Assembly (NCBI RefSeq): GCF_037201965.1 | Contig: NZ_CP147518.1 | Span: 6,627,001-6,691,000 of the forward strand | Source: Spirosoma sp. SC4-14 | GTDB taxonomy: Bacteria > Bacteroidota > Bacteroidia > Cytophagales > Spirosomataceae | Reading direction: 5' to 3' | DNA: 64,000 nt | In this document: one piece after another, positions 1 to 7,672 of the stretch | How positions within the stretch are numbered: the stretch's first letter is position 1 | How the letters are laid out: every line of letters begins with the position of its first letter | Translations under genes and position numbers: made by a program | Notes under the pieces: model-generated | The model's database searches: none | What the model saw: the letters and a program-made list of their open reading frames with translations, nothing else | What the model was told of the DNA's origin: nothing

Positions 1-92
1 TCGTATCTAAGCTCATGGCAAATAAACAGGTGATGTTATTTGCCGGACAAAATTACGAAATAAGTTTCGAATTATACTTATTCAACGTTTAA

Positions 93-108
93 GATTTACA
101 GGATGAAC
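93..108 (+). repeat. Half of a dispersed hairpin repeat at the IS left edge
   Basis: The 16 bases GATTTACAGGATGAAC occur identically at 23160-23175, where they form the left arm of a long terminator hairpin. Here only this half is present and it runs directly into the terminal repeat of the insertion sequence, sharing its last four bases. The simplest reading is that the element inserted into, or beside, a hairpin of the same family. Bases 1-92 hold no gene that I can support. A 9-bp inverted pair (75-83 TACTTATTC, 2387-2395 GAATAAGTA) lies outside the element on both sides and may be what is left of the target structure. Confidence 0.5.
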
Positions 109-125
109 CTGTTTAAACTTTCGCT
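105..125 (+). repeat. Left terminal inverted repeat of IS5-type element
   Basis: These 21 bases, centred on GTTTAAAC, are the exact reverse complement of 2354-2374. The match stops at both edges (104/2375 and 126/2353 do not pair), so the pair defines the element ends. No clear target-site duplication is visible outside it. Confidence 0.85.
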
Positions 126-307
126 AAAATCCCCAAAACCGTGTGAATTTTGAAGCGCGAACTTTAAATACACATAGTAATGGGGATCATCGACAAAGCT
201 ATGATTGAAAAATGGATTTTGCCGTATCTGACAGTGGGAACACGTGGATTTGAGACAACAGTCCCACTTACGCAGATTGTCGAATGCATCGCTCCGATTT
301 CTATGGC

Positions 308-1368
308 TTAAGCAAGTGCTAACGTATAATTTTTGTCCGCATCGGCGGTCCGAATATTTTTCACCTCGCCGAACTACTGCACAAACCCGGTGAATGAGCT
401 TGTTGCGAACTGCATTAAGTACTAGCATCTTGTGCTTCCCTTCGCCGAGTTTGCGTTGATAGTAGTCCTGAAGGTCCCCTTTCATCTGGATAGCCGACAT
501 TGTACCCATATGAACCAGCGCTTTCAGGCGCTTGCGCGCCTGGTGACTCACTTTGGTTTTACCCCGTACACTCGTTCCTGAACGGTACCGCACAGGCGGC
601 TCTGTCGAAGGGAGCAACTCCGGCGTGACAAGCCAACTTTTTAGGCTCGTTGATGGTTTGCATTTCGTTGGTGGCCACAACCAGTTCGGTTGCGATCACA
701 GGCCCGATGCCTGGTACGGAAATCATCAAGTCGAACAATTCTTTCAGCCGAGCATCGGCTTCGATGAGCTCTTTGATGGCTAACTCAACCGCCTTTTGTT
801 CTTCTTTGAGGGCGATGAGTGATTTTTAGACGTTGCCTTTGAGTTTTTTTTGGAGCGCCTTGCTGATGAACGTTTCTTGCTCAGCTACTGGAACTGCCAA
901 CAGATTATACGCCTGATTGAGCCGCTGGCGGGTGGTACTAAGAAAGGCTAATTTCTGAATAACCTCGCGTGGGGGCTGCCAAAGGCGCATTTGATCGCGG
1001 AAGCGATACGCGTATTGAGCAATGCGCTGGGCATCAACTTTATCCGTTTTACCCCATTGCATGCCACCTGCCTGTTTAATCTGCAAAGACGATTCTAGCC
1101 AGATAGCCAGCTTTTGTTGGTCAAGTAACTCCAGCAGATGAGCATTGTACAGGCCCGTATGTTCCATACAGAACACTGCCAGCTTGGGATTCCAACCAGG
1201 CAGTGCTTTAAACTCGGCTAAAGCAGTCTTAATACCCGCCAGAGTGTTGGCACCATGGGTACTAAGTTGCAATCCTTGTTGGGTAAAAACGGCCCAATCC
1301 AAAGTGTCTTTGGCAATGTCGATGCCAATGAACCAGGCCGCCGGGGCGGTAGCAAAAGTCCATAACAA
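308..1368 (-). pseudogene. IS110-family transposase (DEDD), decayed
   Basis: The N-terminal RuvC-like DEDD domain is clear: GIDIAKDTLDW, then CMEHTGLYN, then GKTDKVDAQRI. The C-terminal Tnp20 domain follows in pieces: MISVPGIGPVIATELVVATNEM, then HAGVAPF, then RSGTS with the conserved serine, then KVSHQARKRLKALVHMG, and a final DKNYTLALA. Three lesions break it. There is an in-frame TAA at about 826-828. A frame shift lies near 589-604, where deleting 16 bases restores VAPFEYRSGTS. A second shift lies near 338-353, where deleting 16 (or 13) bases restores GEKYDKNYTLALA and the stop at 308-310. The start is uncertain: 1368 is a TTG. The enzyme would not be active as encoded. Confidence 0.85.
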
Positions 1369-1632
1369 GGTTTAGTTTTGAATGAGTAGTCAACTCCTTG
1401 CTTTTCTCGACCGGCAGCGGCCGACCGCCTTTCGTGGGCCTGCAATCCCTTATTTCTATTCGAGTCTTATGGCAATGGAAACAGAGAGGGACCTGACCGC
1501 GACGGCGGACCGTTCGGAGCATAGGTCTTTGACTCCTCGGCGACCCGGTAGGGTAACCCTCTCTGGTTGACTACTGGCAAAAGCTCAAATCTTGGTTTCT
1601 TACCAGCCCACAAACCTAAAGGGCGACCCGGT
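1369..1632 (-). ncRNA. Candidate bridge-RNA region at the IS110 left end
   Basis: IS110-group elements are known to encode a structured bridge RNA in the noncoding end upstream of the transposase. Here that end is about 264 bases and has no supported gene. It contains a long-range pairing GAGAGGG (1484-1490) with CCCTCTC (1557-1563), and between the arms a GC-rich block (GACCGCGACGGCGGACCG, about 1495-1512) able to form short internal stems. Placement and strand follow from the family; the RNA itself is inference. I could not define the target- and donor-binding loops by eye. Confidence 0.35.
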
Positions 1633-2353
1633 TTCCATCGCTTAAAAACGGGGTGTCAATGGCGTGAGTTACCTACAAAACAGTTTTTCACAGATAAAGT
1701 CTTGAGTTGGAATGCGGTCTTTTACTATCATAATAAGTGGAGTAAGGCCAATTGCTGGAAGGCCATTTGGCTTAATTTGTTGAGCAAAAACCTGAAGCAT
1801 TTAGACCTGTCGAGTGTCGAGTTTGACGGTAGTCATACACCTGCCAAAAACGGGGGGATGCCGTAGGCTACCAAGGGCGAAAAGCCTGTAATACCACAAA
1901 TGCGCTGTTTATGTCCGATAATCAAGGGCTTATGCTGGCCATGTCTACTCCTCAAGCAGGGCAACACCAGGATCTATTCCAAATTCAAGTACTATTTGAT
2001 GGGATTTGTAGCCTGTTGAAAGAAGCAGGTATCAACTTGAAAGGCTTATTTCTCAATGCTGACGCTGGCTTTGATTCGGCTAGTTTCAGAACCGCCTGTG
2101 AGCAAGAAGAAATCCTGGCCAATGTGAAAGAGAATCCCAGAAATTCATCTAATCAAGACCAGAGGCCTTATCCAACCGGTACCCATATTTTCGATGACGA
2201 CTTGTACACCGATCGTTCCGTGATTGAACATGCTAATGCTTGGATGGACGGCTTCAAAGCTCTTTTGATCCGGTTTGAGTTTTCAGTCAAAAACTGGATG
2301 AGTCTACATTTTATTGCATTCTCAGTCATTTTCTTGCGAAAAATCAACCGTAA

Positions 2354-2374
2354 AGCGAAAGTTTAAACAGGTTC
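2354..2374 (-). repeat. Right terminal inverted repeat of IS5-type element
   Basis: Exact reverse complement of 105-125 over 21 bases. It overlaps the last codons of the transposase and its stop (2364-2366). Confidence 0.85.
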
Positions 2375-2487
2375 TTAATAAAGATCGAATAAGTAAACGA
2401 CAAATCGTCAAAAAAAATATTTATACGGCTATTGTAGGCCCTTTAACATAAGTCAGATTACCGTTTGTGAGTCATGCAACAAAGCCT

Positions 2488-2895
2488 TTACTTTAGATTA
2501 TTAGTACTCTTTAAGGCCCAATAAATTAATACGGGTTGAAAGAATAAACGAGCAAATCTTTTTTGGTCTGTATCTAAGCCGAATGCACTTCTCCGATTAA
2601 TATACTGCGACAGATTACCAGGAAAAACCGCCGTAAAAAAGCTGGCAGCAATTTTCCCGATTAATTTTTGATGCTTTTTGTGAGTAAGTACCAAACTACT
2701 ACCTAAGGCTATTTCGACCAATCCTGAATAAAGAACGGTTTCATCTTTTGATAAAGGAACCCAGTCGGGAACCTGCGCCCGAAACGCTTTTCGGGCAAAT
2801 GTCAGATGGCTTACACCTGCCACTACTAAACTCCCGCCCAGAAGTATTCTGGCCAATCGCTTTATCGTCTTCTTTTTCATTCTGTTGAGGCCCAT
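2488..2895 (-). CDS. DoxX-like small membrane protein
   Basis: A 135-residue protein (130 if the second ATG at 2880 is used, which gives the more usual MKKKTIKR start). It has about four hydrophobic segments, including LLGGSLVVAGVSHL, VLYSGLVEIALGSSLVL, IAASFFTAVFPGNLS and a C-terminal FFQPVLIYWAL. This pattern, with the N-terminal GVSHL and the EIALGSSL helix, resembles the DoxX/DoxD-like membrane family, whose biochemical role is mostly unknown. It stands alone between the insertion sequence and a sensor kinase on the opposite strand. Nothing in the neighbourhood points to a substrate. Confidence 0.6.
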   Translation of the reverse strand: MGLNRMKKKTIKRLARILLGGSLVVAGVSHLTFARKAFRAQVPDWVPLSKDETVLYSGLVEIALGSSLVLTHKKHQKLIGKIAASFFTAVFPGNLSQYINRRSAFGLDTDQKRFARLFFQPVLIYWALKSTNNLK

Positions 2896-3304
2896 TTTAT
2901 GAGATTACAACAGAAATCCAGAAACATTGTTAAGAAAGCTACTGGTTTGACCCACTGCTCCTGTCTATACCAGCATGCTACATAGCTCCATTAACTATAT
3001 TTATATCAAAATACAGACATATAATACGCTGCTAAGTGTGTGCCCTGCCATCACATCCTGACCAAGGGACTTCTGCCAGTAAGAAAGTCGGCTAATGGAA
3101 AGCTAACTAAACGCACGCTTTCCGATTTACTTTTCTAAAACCGTACAACCCCCTCCTCACCACTTATTAATACTATCTACCACTAAATTACTTTTAAGAG
3201 ATTAAATTTATATAGCTTAAACTAGCATACCAATAAAGTTTATAGAACTGGTAAATTTACTACTTTAGGGCCGTATCTCTCCCTATATAAGCTTTATTGA
3301 TTTC
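2896..3304. other. Intergenic region between divergent genes
   Basis: About 410 AT-rich bases separate the DoxX-like gene from the sensor kinase. They should hold both promoters. TACTTTAG at about 3262-3269 resembles a -7 element for the kinase but is not exact. No repeat or RNA gene was recognised. Confidence 0.3.
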
Positions 3305-6300
3305 ATGCCTGTACTCACAGCCGAAAAAAAACGTCTGGAGGCTCTCCGTCAATACCAGATTCTGGATACGCCCCCCGACAAAGAGTTTGACCAACTGGCC
3401 GATCTGGCTTCCCTGATTTGTCAGACACCCATTTCCCTGATTTCATTGGTCGATGAAAAACGGCAATGGTTCAAATCCCGTATTGGCATCGATCTGCAGG
3501 AAACACACCGCGACATTGCCTTTTGCAACTATACCATTCAGGATCAGGGGCTGTTTGAAGTAGAAGACGCTCAGGAAGATAACCGCTTCAAAGAAAATCC
3601 GCTGGTACTGACCGATCCGCACATTCGCTTTTATGCGGGCTATCCGCTAACCGATTCCAACGGCCATGCATTGGGCGCGCTTTGCGTTCTCGATCGCGAG
3701 CCCAGAAAACTTACACCCCATCAGCAAAAAGCCCTCCAGATTCTGGGCGATATGGCCATGGGCTTGATCAGCACCTATCGGCAGAAACAGGAATTGCTGT
3801 ATCTGGAAAACCTCTTTACGCTCTCCAACGATCTGATCTGCATTGCAAGTACGGATGGGTTCTTTAAACGAATCAACCCTGCGTTTAGTAAAGTTCTGGG
3901 CTGGGATACTGAGTTTTTGCTGGAAACGTCTTTTTTTGAGCTTGTTCATCCCGACGACCTGCAATTAACCATTCAGCAGATCCAGCAGTTGGCCGATGGA
4001 GAGCCTACGATTAACTTCGCGCATCGGATTCGATGTAAGGATGGCGACTATCGCTACCTTCAGTGGACTGCTTCGCCCGAACCACATACCGGCTATTTGT
4101 TTGCCATTGCCCGCGATATTTCCGAAGAAAAACAGAAAGAATCCCTGCTCCACCAGTCGGAGGCCAAGTTTCGATCGTTCTTCGAAAACTCGCAGGGTTT
4201 TTTATGCATCCATGATCTTGAGGGCAAATTATTGACGGTCAATATGGCAGGCGCCAGCGCACTCGGCTATGAACCCGAAGAGCTTGTTGGGCTTACATTG
4301 CATCAGATTGTTCCCCCAAATCAGCATGAGGGGCTTGCACACTACCTAAAAATCATCCGCGAAACGGGCAAAGCCAGTGGGCTTATGCACACGCGGCATC
4401 GGGATGGAAGCCTGCTGATCTGGCTGTTCAATAACGTGCTGGAGCAGGCCGGTACCGATGGGGCTTATGTGATTGGCAATGCCATCGATATTACCCGGCG
4501 CCACCAGTTGGAGGTCGATCTGAAACAGACCAAGCAAATGCTGGAGCAAACCAATGAAGCAGCCCGCATTGGCACCTGGGAATTCGATGTTGCTGGCAAT
4601 CGGTTAAGCTGGTCTTCGGTAACGAAAGCAATCCACGAAGTTCCCGCTGATTTTGAACCTACGCTTGACATCGCCATTTCATTTTTCACAGAAGCCCATA
4701 AAGATCGTATACGGGCCGCCGTTCAGGAAGCCATTCAGCAGGAAGTGCTCTATGATCTCGAACTTCAGATACGAACGGCAACGGGTCGGGAGATTTGGGT
4801 ACGATCGATTGGCACCCCCGAACTGGAAAAAGGTGTCTGTAAGCGGCTATATGGCACCTTTCAGGATATTGACGAGCGCAAAAAAGGCGAACAGGCATTG
4901 CTCAATGAAAAATTAAGACTCATGGCTTTTGTGGAGCATGCCCCGGCAGCCGTAGCTATGTTCGACCGTCAGATTCGCTATATAGCCGTCAGTAAACGCT
5001 GGATGGAGGATTATCACTTAACAGAAAGCGTAATTGGCCGGTCGCATTACGACATTTTTCCGGACATTTCTGACGAGTGGAAAGCAATTCATGCCCGATG
5101 TGCGCAGGGAGCAGTTGAGAAAAATGAGGAAGATATCTGGCATCCGGAAGGCTGGGACCATGATCAGTATTTACGCTGGGAAGTAAGACCCTGGTATCAG
5201 TTCGACGGATCTATTGGCGGCATCATGATGTTTACACAGGACATTACGGAGATGTGTCTGCAACGCGACGAATTGAAAAAAGCCAAACTACTGGCAGAGC
5301 AGGCCAGTGTAGCCAAGTCTGAGTTTCTGGCCAACATGAGCCACGAAATCCGTACGCCCCTGAATGGCGTTATTGGGTTTACAGACCTGGTACTGAAAAC
5401 ATCGCTGACATCAACGCAGCATCAGTACCTATCTATTGTCAATCAGTCGGCCAATGCCTTGTTGAGCATCATAAACGACATTCTTGATTTTTCGAAGATT
5501 GAAGCCGGAAAACTCGAACTGGCTCCCGAACGTGTCGATCTCTACGAAATTTGTGGGCAGGCAACAGATATAATTACGTATCAGGCTCAGCAGAAAGGGT
5601 TGGAAATTCTGCTCAATATTCCTTCCGATCTGCCCCGGTTTATTTATGTAGATTCGGTGCGGTTAAAACAGGTTCTGGTCAATTTACTGGGCAATGCAGT
5701 CAAATTTACCGAAAAGGGCGAAATCGAACTACAAGTTAAACCCTTAACCGACATTCATCAGCCCGAAATAAGGTATCTGTTTGAAGTTCGCGACACGGGC
5801 ATTGGCATTAAAACAGATATGCAGGAGCGGATCTTTGAAGCCTTTGCTCAGGAAGAACCGTCCATCACCAAAAAATATGGTGGCACGGGTTTAGGTCTGA
5901 CAATCTCCAACAAACTTGTTGATTTGATGGGCGGTCAGCTCAACCTGCGCAGTAAAGTCAACGAGGGTAGTTGCTTCTTTTTTTCAATTCCGCTACCGGT
6001 CGAATCGGGGCCACCGGTCACCTATCAGGGCATTGAACAAATTCACTCGGTACTGATCGTAGACGACAATGCTAATAACCGGATAATTCTGAAACATATG
6101 CTGGCCTTAAAGCAGATTACTGTCGAGGAAGCCAGTAATGGCTTTGAGGCTTTGCAACTACTAAGCGTTAATAATAATTACGACGTTATTTTGATGGACT
6201 ACCATATGCCGTTTATGGATGGCCTGGAAACGATAGAAAAAATCCAGGCTAATTTTGTTTCGGCTTCCCATGAACAGATTCCTATTCTACTGCATAGTTC

Positions 6301-7216
6301 GTCGGACGATGATCGAATCATTCGCGGTTGCGAAACACTCGGTATCCGACACAGGCTGGTTAAGCCCATTAAAATGGATGAGCTTTACCAGACACTTGCC
6401 CGGCTAACGCAGCAGGATGAACGACCAATCGACACGTTGTCGGATCAGCCCGTCAGTATCCATTCCGATTCGGTAAAAATCCTGCTGGTTGAAGATAATA
6501 AAATCAATCAGTTGCTGGCCCGAACCTTCGTCAGCCGAATCATTCCCAATGCGCATATTATCGAAGCCGAAAATGGCGAGCAGGCCGTTGAGGCTTATCA
6601 TCAGCATCGTCCGGATTTGATTTTAATGGACGTGCAAATGCCGGTTATGAATGGCTATGAAGCTACCCGTCAAATTCGTTCGTCAGGTATTCAGCCACCA
6701 GTACCTATTCTGGCCTTAACGGCGGGCAGTATTCAGGGTGAGCGAGAAAAGTGCTTTGCTGCCGGTATGGACGACTTTCTGACAAAGCCCGTTTCAGAGG
6801 AAGCCCTCGCCGATGCGTTACAAAAATGGCTGATTCGTCCGTTAAGCTCTTCCCGTATAACGCCAGTCAATGAAACTACCAATGTGCATTTTGATCCGCA
6901 CGTCTTACACATGATGGCTGGTGGCGATCCCGATTTTTATGCCGAACTTGTCGATACAATCCGCCTTGAGTTACAGGCAACGGTAGCCATTCTCCAGACC
7001 GAAGTCAGTGCCGAATCCGTACCTACGCTGCGGGCATTGGGCCATAAGCTTCGGGGGTCTGCCTCTAGTGCCGGTATGGAAAACCTGGCACAACTGGCGC
7101 ACCAGATGGAGACCACGGCAGAAATAAATCCTGATGGACTGATCGATCTACAGAATCAGATGCTGGATGAAATTGCGCTGTTACTAACCCTGCTTACGCC
7201 GTCGTCTCCTTATTGA
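3305..7216 (+). CDS. Hybrid sensor histidine kinase: GAF, four PAS, HisKA, HATPase, two REC, HPt
   Basis: A 1303-residue, apparently cytoplasmic multi-step phosphorelay protein with no clear membrane segment. The GAF domain covers about residues 1-160 (typical LEALRQYQILDTPPDKEFD start). PAS/PAC repeats follow at about 165-275, 285-400, 410-530 and 540-660. The dimerisation/phosphoacceptor domain has His680 in NMSHEIRTPLNG. The ATPase domain is about 785-905 with DTGIGI and GGTGLGL. Two receiver domains carry Asp965 (ILMDYHMP) and Asp1109 (ILMDVQMP). A C-terminal HPt domain has His1247 (GHKLRGSASSAG). All key phosphorelay residues are present, so a His-Asp-His relay onto an unlinked regulator is likely. 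The signal is unknown; the GAF/PAS array suggests small ligands or redox state. No response regulator gene is adjacent. Confidence 0.95.
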   Translation: MPVLTAEKKRLEALRQYQILDTPPDKEFDQLADLASLICQTPISLISLVDEKRQWFKSRIGIDLQETHRDIAFCNYTIQDQGLFEVEDAQEDNRFKENPLVLTDPHIRFYAGYPLTDSNGHALGALCVLDREPRKLTPHQQKALQILGDMAMGLISTYRQKQELLYLENLFTLSNDLICIASTDGFFKRINPAFSKVLGWDTEFLLETSFFELVHPDDLQLTIQQIQQLADGEPTINFAHRIRCKDGDYRYLQWTASPEPHTGYLFAIARDISEEKQKESLLHQSEAKFRSFFENSQGFLCIHDLEGKLLTVNMAGASALGYEPEELVGLTLHQIVPPNQHEGLAHYLKIIRETGKASGLMHTRHRDGSLLIWLFNNVLEQAGTDGAYVIGNAIDITRRHQLEVDLKQTKQMLEQTNEAARIGTWEFDVAGNRLSWSSVTKAIHEVPADFEPTLDIAISFFTEAHKDRIRAAVQEAIQQEVLYDLELQIRTATGREIWVRSIGTPELEKGVCKRLYGTFQDIDERKKGEQALLNEKLRLMAFVEHAPAAVAMFDRQIRYIAVSKRWMEDYHLTESVIGRSHYDIFPDISDEWKAIHARCAQGAVEKNEEDIWHPEGWDHDQYLRWEVRPWYQFDGSIGGIMMFTQDITEMCLQRDELKKAKLLAEQASVAKSEFLANMSHEIRTPLNGVIGFTDLVLKTSLTSTQHQYLSIVNQSANALLSIINDILDFSKIEAGKLELAPERVDLYEICGQATDIITYQAQQKGLEILLNIPSDLPRFIYVDSVRLKQVLVNLLGNAVKFTEKGEIELQVKPLTDIHQPEIRYLFEVRDTGIGIKTDMQERIFEAFAQEEPSITKKYGGTGLGLTISNKLVDLMGGQLNLRSKVNEGSCFFFSIPLPVESGPPVTYQGIEQIHSVLIVDDNANNRIILKHMLALKQITVEEASNGFEALQLLSVNNNYDVILMDYHMPFMDGLETIEKIQANFVSASHEQIPILLHSSSDDDRIIRGCETLGIRHRLVKPIKMDELYQTLARLTQQDERPIDTLSDQPVSIHSDSVKILLVEDNKINQLLARTFVSRIIPNAHIIEAENGEQAVEAYHQHRPDLILMDVQMPVMNGYEATRQIRSSGIQPPVPILALTAGSIQGEREKCFAAGMDDFLTKPVSEEALADALQKWLIRPLSSSRITPVNETTNVHFDPHVLHMMAGGDPDFYAELVDTIRLELQATVAILQTEVSAESVPTLRALGHKLRGSASSAGMENLAQLAHQMETTAEINPDGLIDLQNQMLDEIALLLTLLTPSSPY

Positions 7217-7261
7217 GTAGGCATATGAGCAGCGGGCTCAGGACCTGTCCTCCCAAAGTGA

Positions 7262-7547
7262 GAAGATAAGAAGCTGACGTCTGAAGCCAATCTGCGCGCC
7301 TGGATGGAATCTGACACGCGTAAACAACTAATGGAGGAAGTACGGCCCTTTCCTGAATACGGACGAAAAAGTTGACATACAAACGGGGCTTGAGTTCTGG
7401 TTTACGCCACCCGAATCCAGAAAAGCGGCCCCTTCTTATAAACAATTTCTCATCACGCTATCCGCTATTTTTCCGCTATCACTCCTTGTTCCCTGGCTAC
7501 TCTCCCCCGCTATGTTCGTGCTGGTTTCCAAATGGCTATATCAGTGA
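7262..7547 (+). pseudogene. Remnant of a membrane-anchored antibiotic-biosynthesis-monooxygenase-like gene
   Basis: Two reading frames hold adjacent pieces of what looks like one protein. The first (7262 to about 7350) reads SEANLRAWMESDTRKQL. The second, shifted by one base near 7345-7360, reads TDEKVDIQTGLEFWFTPPE and then a hydrophobic segment rich in LLVPWLL, ending at TGA 7545-7547. The pattern of an alpha/beta-barrel ABM-like end, a GLEFWFT motif and a C-terminal membrane anchor is familiar from ABM-superfamily membrane proteins. The N-terminal part is missing. The gene lies directly behind the kinase with no promoter of its own visible. Confidence 0.5.
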
Positions 7548-7571
7548 AGGTTGCCAGTATCTAACAACCAT

Positions 7572-7625
7572 ACAGCCTTAATGCAAACAGTAAATCCGGT
7601 TGACAACTGTTGGCATTAAGGCTGT
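7572..7625. terminator. Hairpin between the decayed gene and xylA
   Basis: ACAGCCTTAATGC (7572-7584) pairs perfectly with 7613-7625 around a 28-base loop that itself contains complementary ACAGT/ACTGT. It sits 48 bases beyond the xylA stop (minus strand) and could terminate from both sides. Confidence 0.6.
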
Positions 7626-7672
7626 GTAGCATTTGGGTTTGAATGGATGCGGGTTTGGCTAAACCGCATTGG

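Larger units (their letters stand above)
291..1632 (-). mobile_element. IS110-family element nested in the IS5-type transposase gene
   Basis: The boundaries are inferred from where the host transposase reading frame is interrupted (after 290) and resumes (about 1633), so they may be off by a few bases. The element carries a minus-strand DEDD transposase (308-1368), a short 3' end, and about 264 noncoding bases upstream of the transposase start. IS110 elements normally make no long terminal inverted repeats, and none are seen. The string CATCGCT occurs at both junctions (287-293 and 1636-1642), which could be target sequence or coincidence. Confidence 0.75.
180..2366 (+). pseudogene. IS5-type DDE transposase, split by insertion
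   Basis: Part 1 (ATG at 180 or 201, to about 290) encodes the N-terminus with the stretch WILPYLTVGTRGF. Part 2 resumes at about 1633 with FHRLKTGCQWRELPTKQFF and runs to a TAG at 1864-1866. Part 3 continues to the stop at 2366. Joining codon 288-290 (Ile) to codon 1633-1635 (Phe) restores a continuous family-typical reading. Parts 2 and 3 are in different frames, and a -1 shift on the six Gs at 1852-1857 joins them (GGG GGG then GAT GCC GTA). The DDE residues are visible: Asp in EFDGSHTP, Asp in LFLNADAGFD, and Glu in YTDRSVIEHANAW. Some IS5 subgroups use programmed frameshifting, so the G6 step may be functional; the IS110 insertion is certainly disruptive. The family call is from recognised sequence similarity. 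Confidence 0.8.
105..2374 (+). mobile_element. IS5-family-like insertion sequence, interrupted by an IS110 element
   Basis: The element is bounded by perfect 21-bp inverted repeats and carries a plus-strand DDE transposase. It spans 2270 bp, but about 1342 bp of that (roughly 291-1632) is a second element of the IS110 family inserted into the transposase gene. Removing the insert leaves about 928 bp, a normal size for an IS5-family element. The right repeat starts only a few bases before the transposase stop codon. The element can no longer make its own transposase without excision of the insert. Confidence 0.8.

Noticed and set aside
1382..1570. Small open frame in the IS110 left end
   Set aside because: The region matches the expected noncoding end of an IS110 element, and the translation resembles no protein.
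7372..7581. 69-codon open frame after the sensor kinase
   Set aside because: The recognisable protein fragments here lie in the other two plus-strand frames, so this frame is not the gene.
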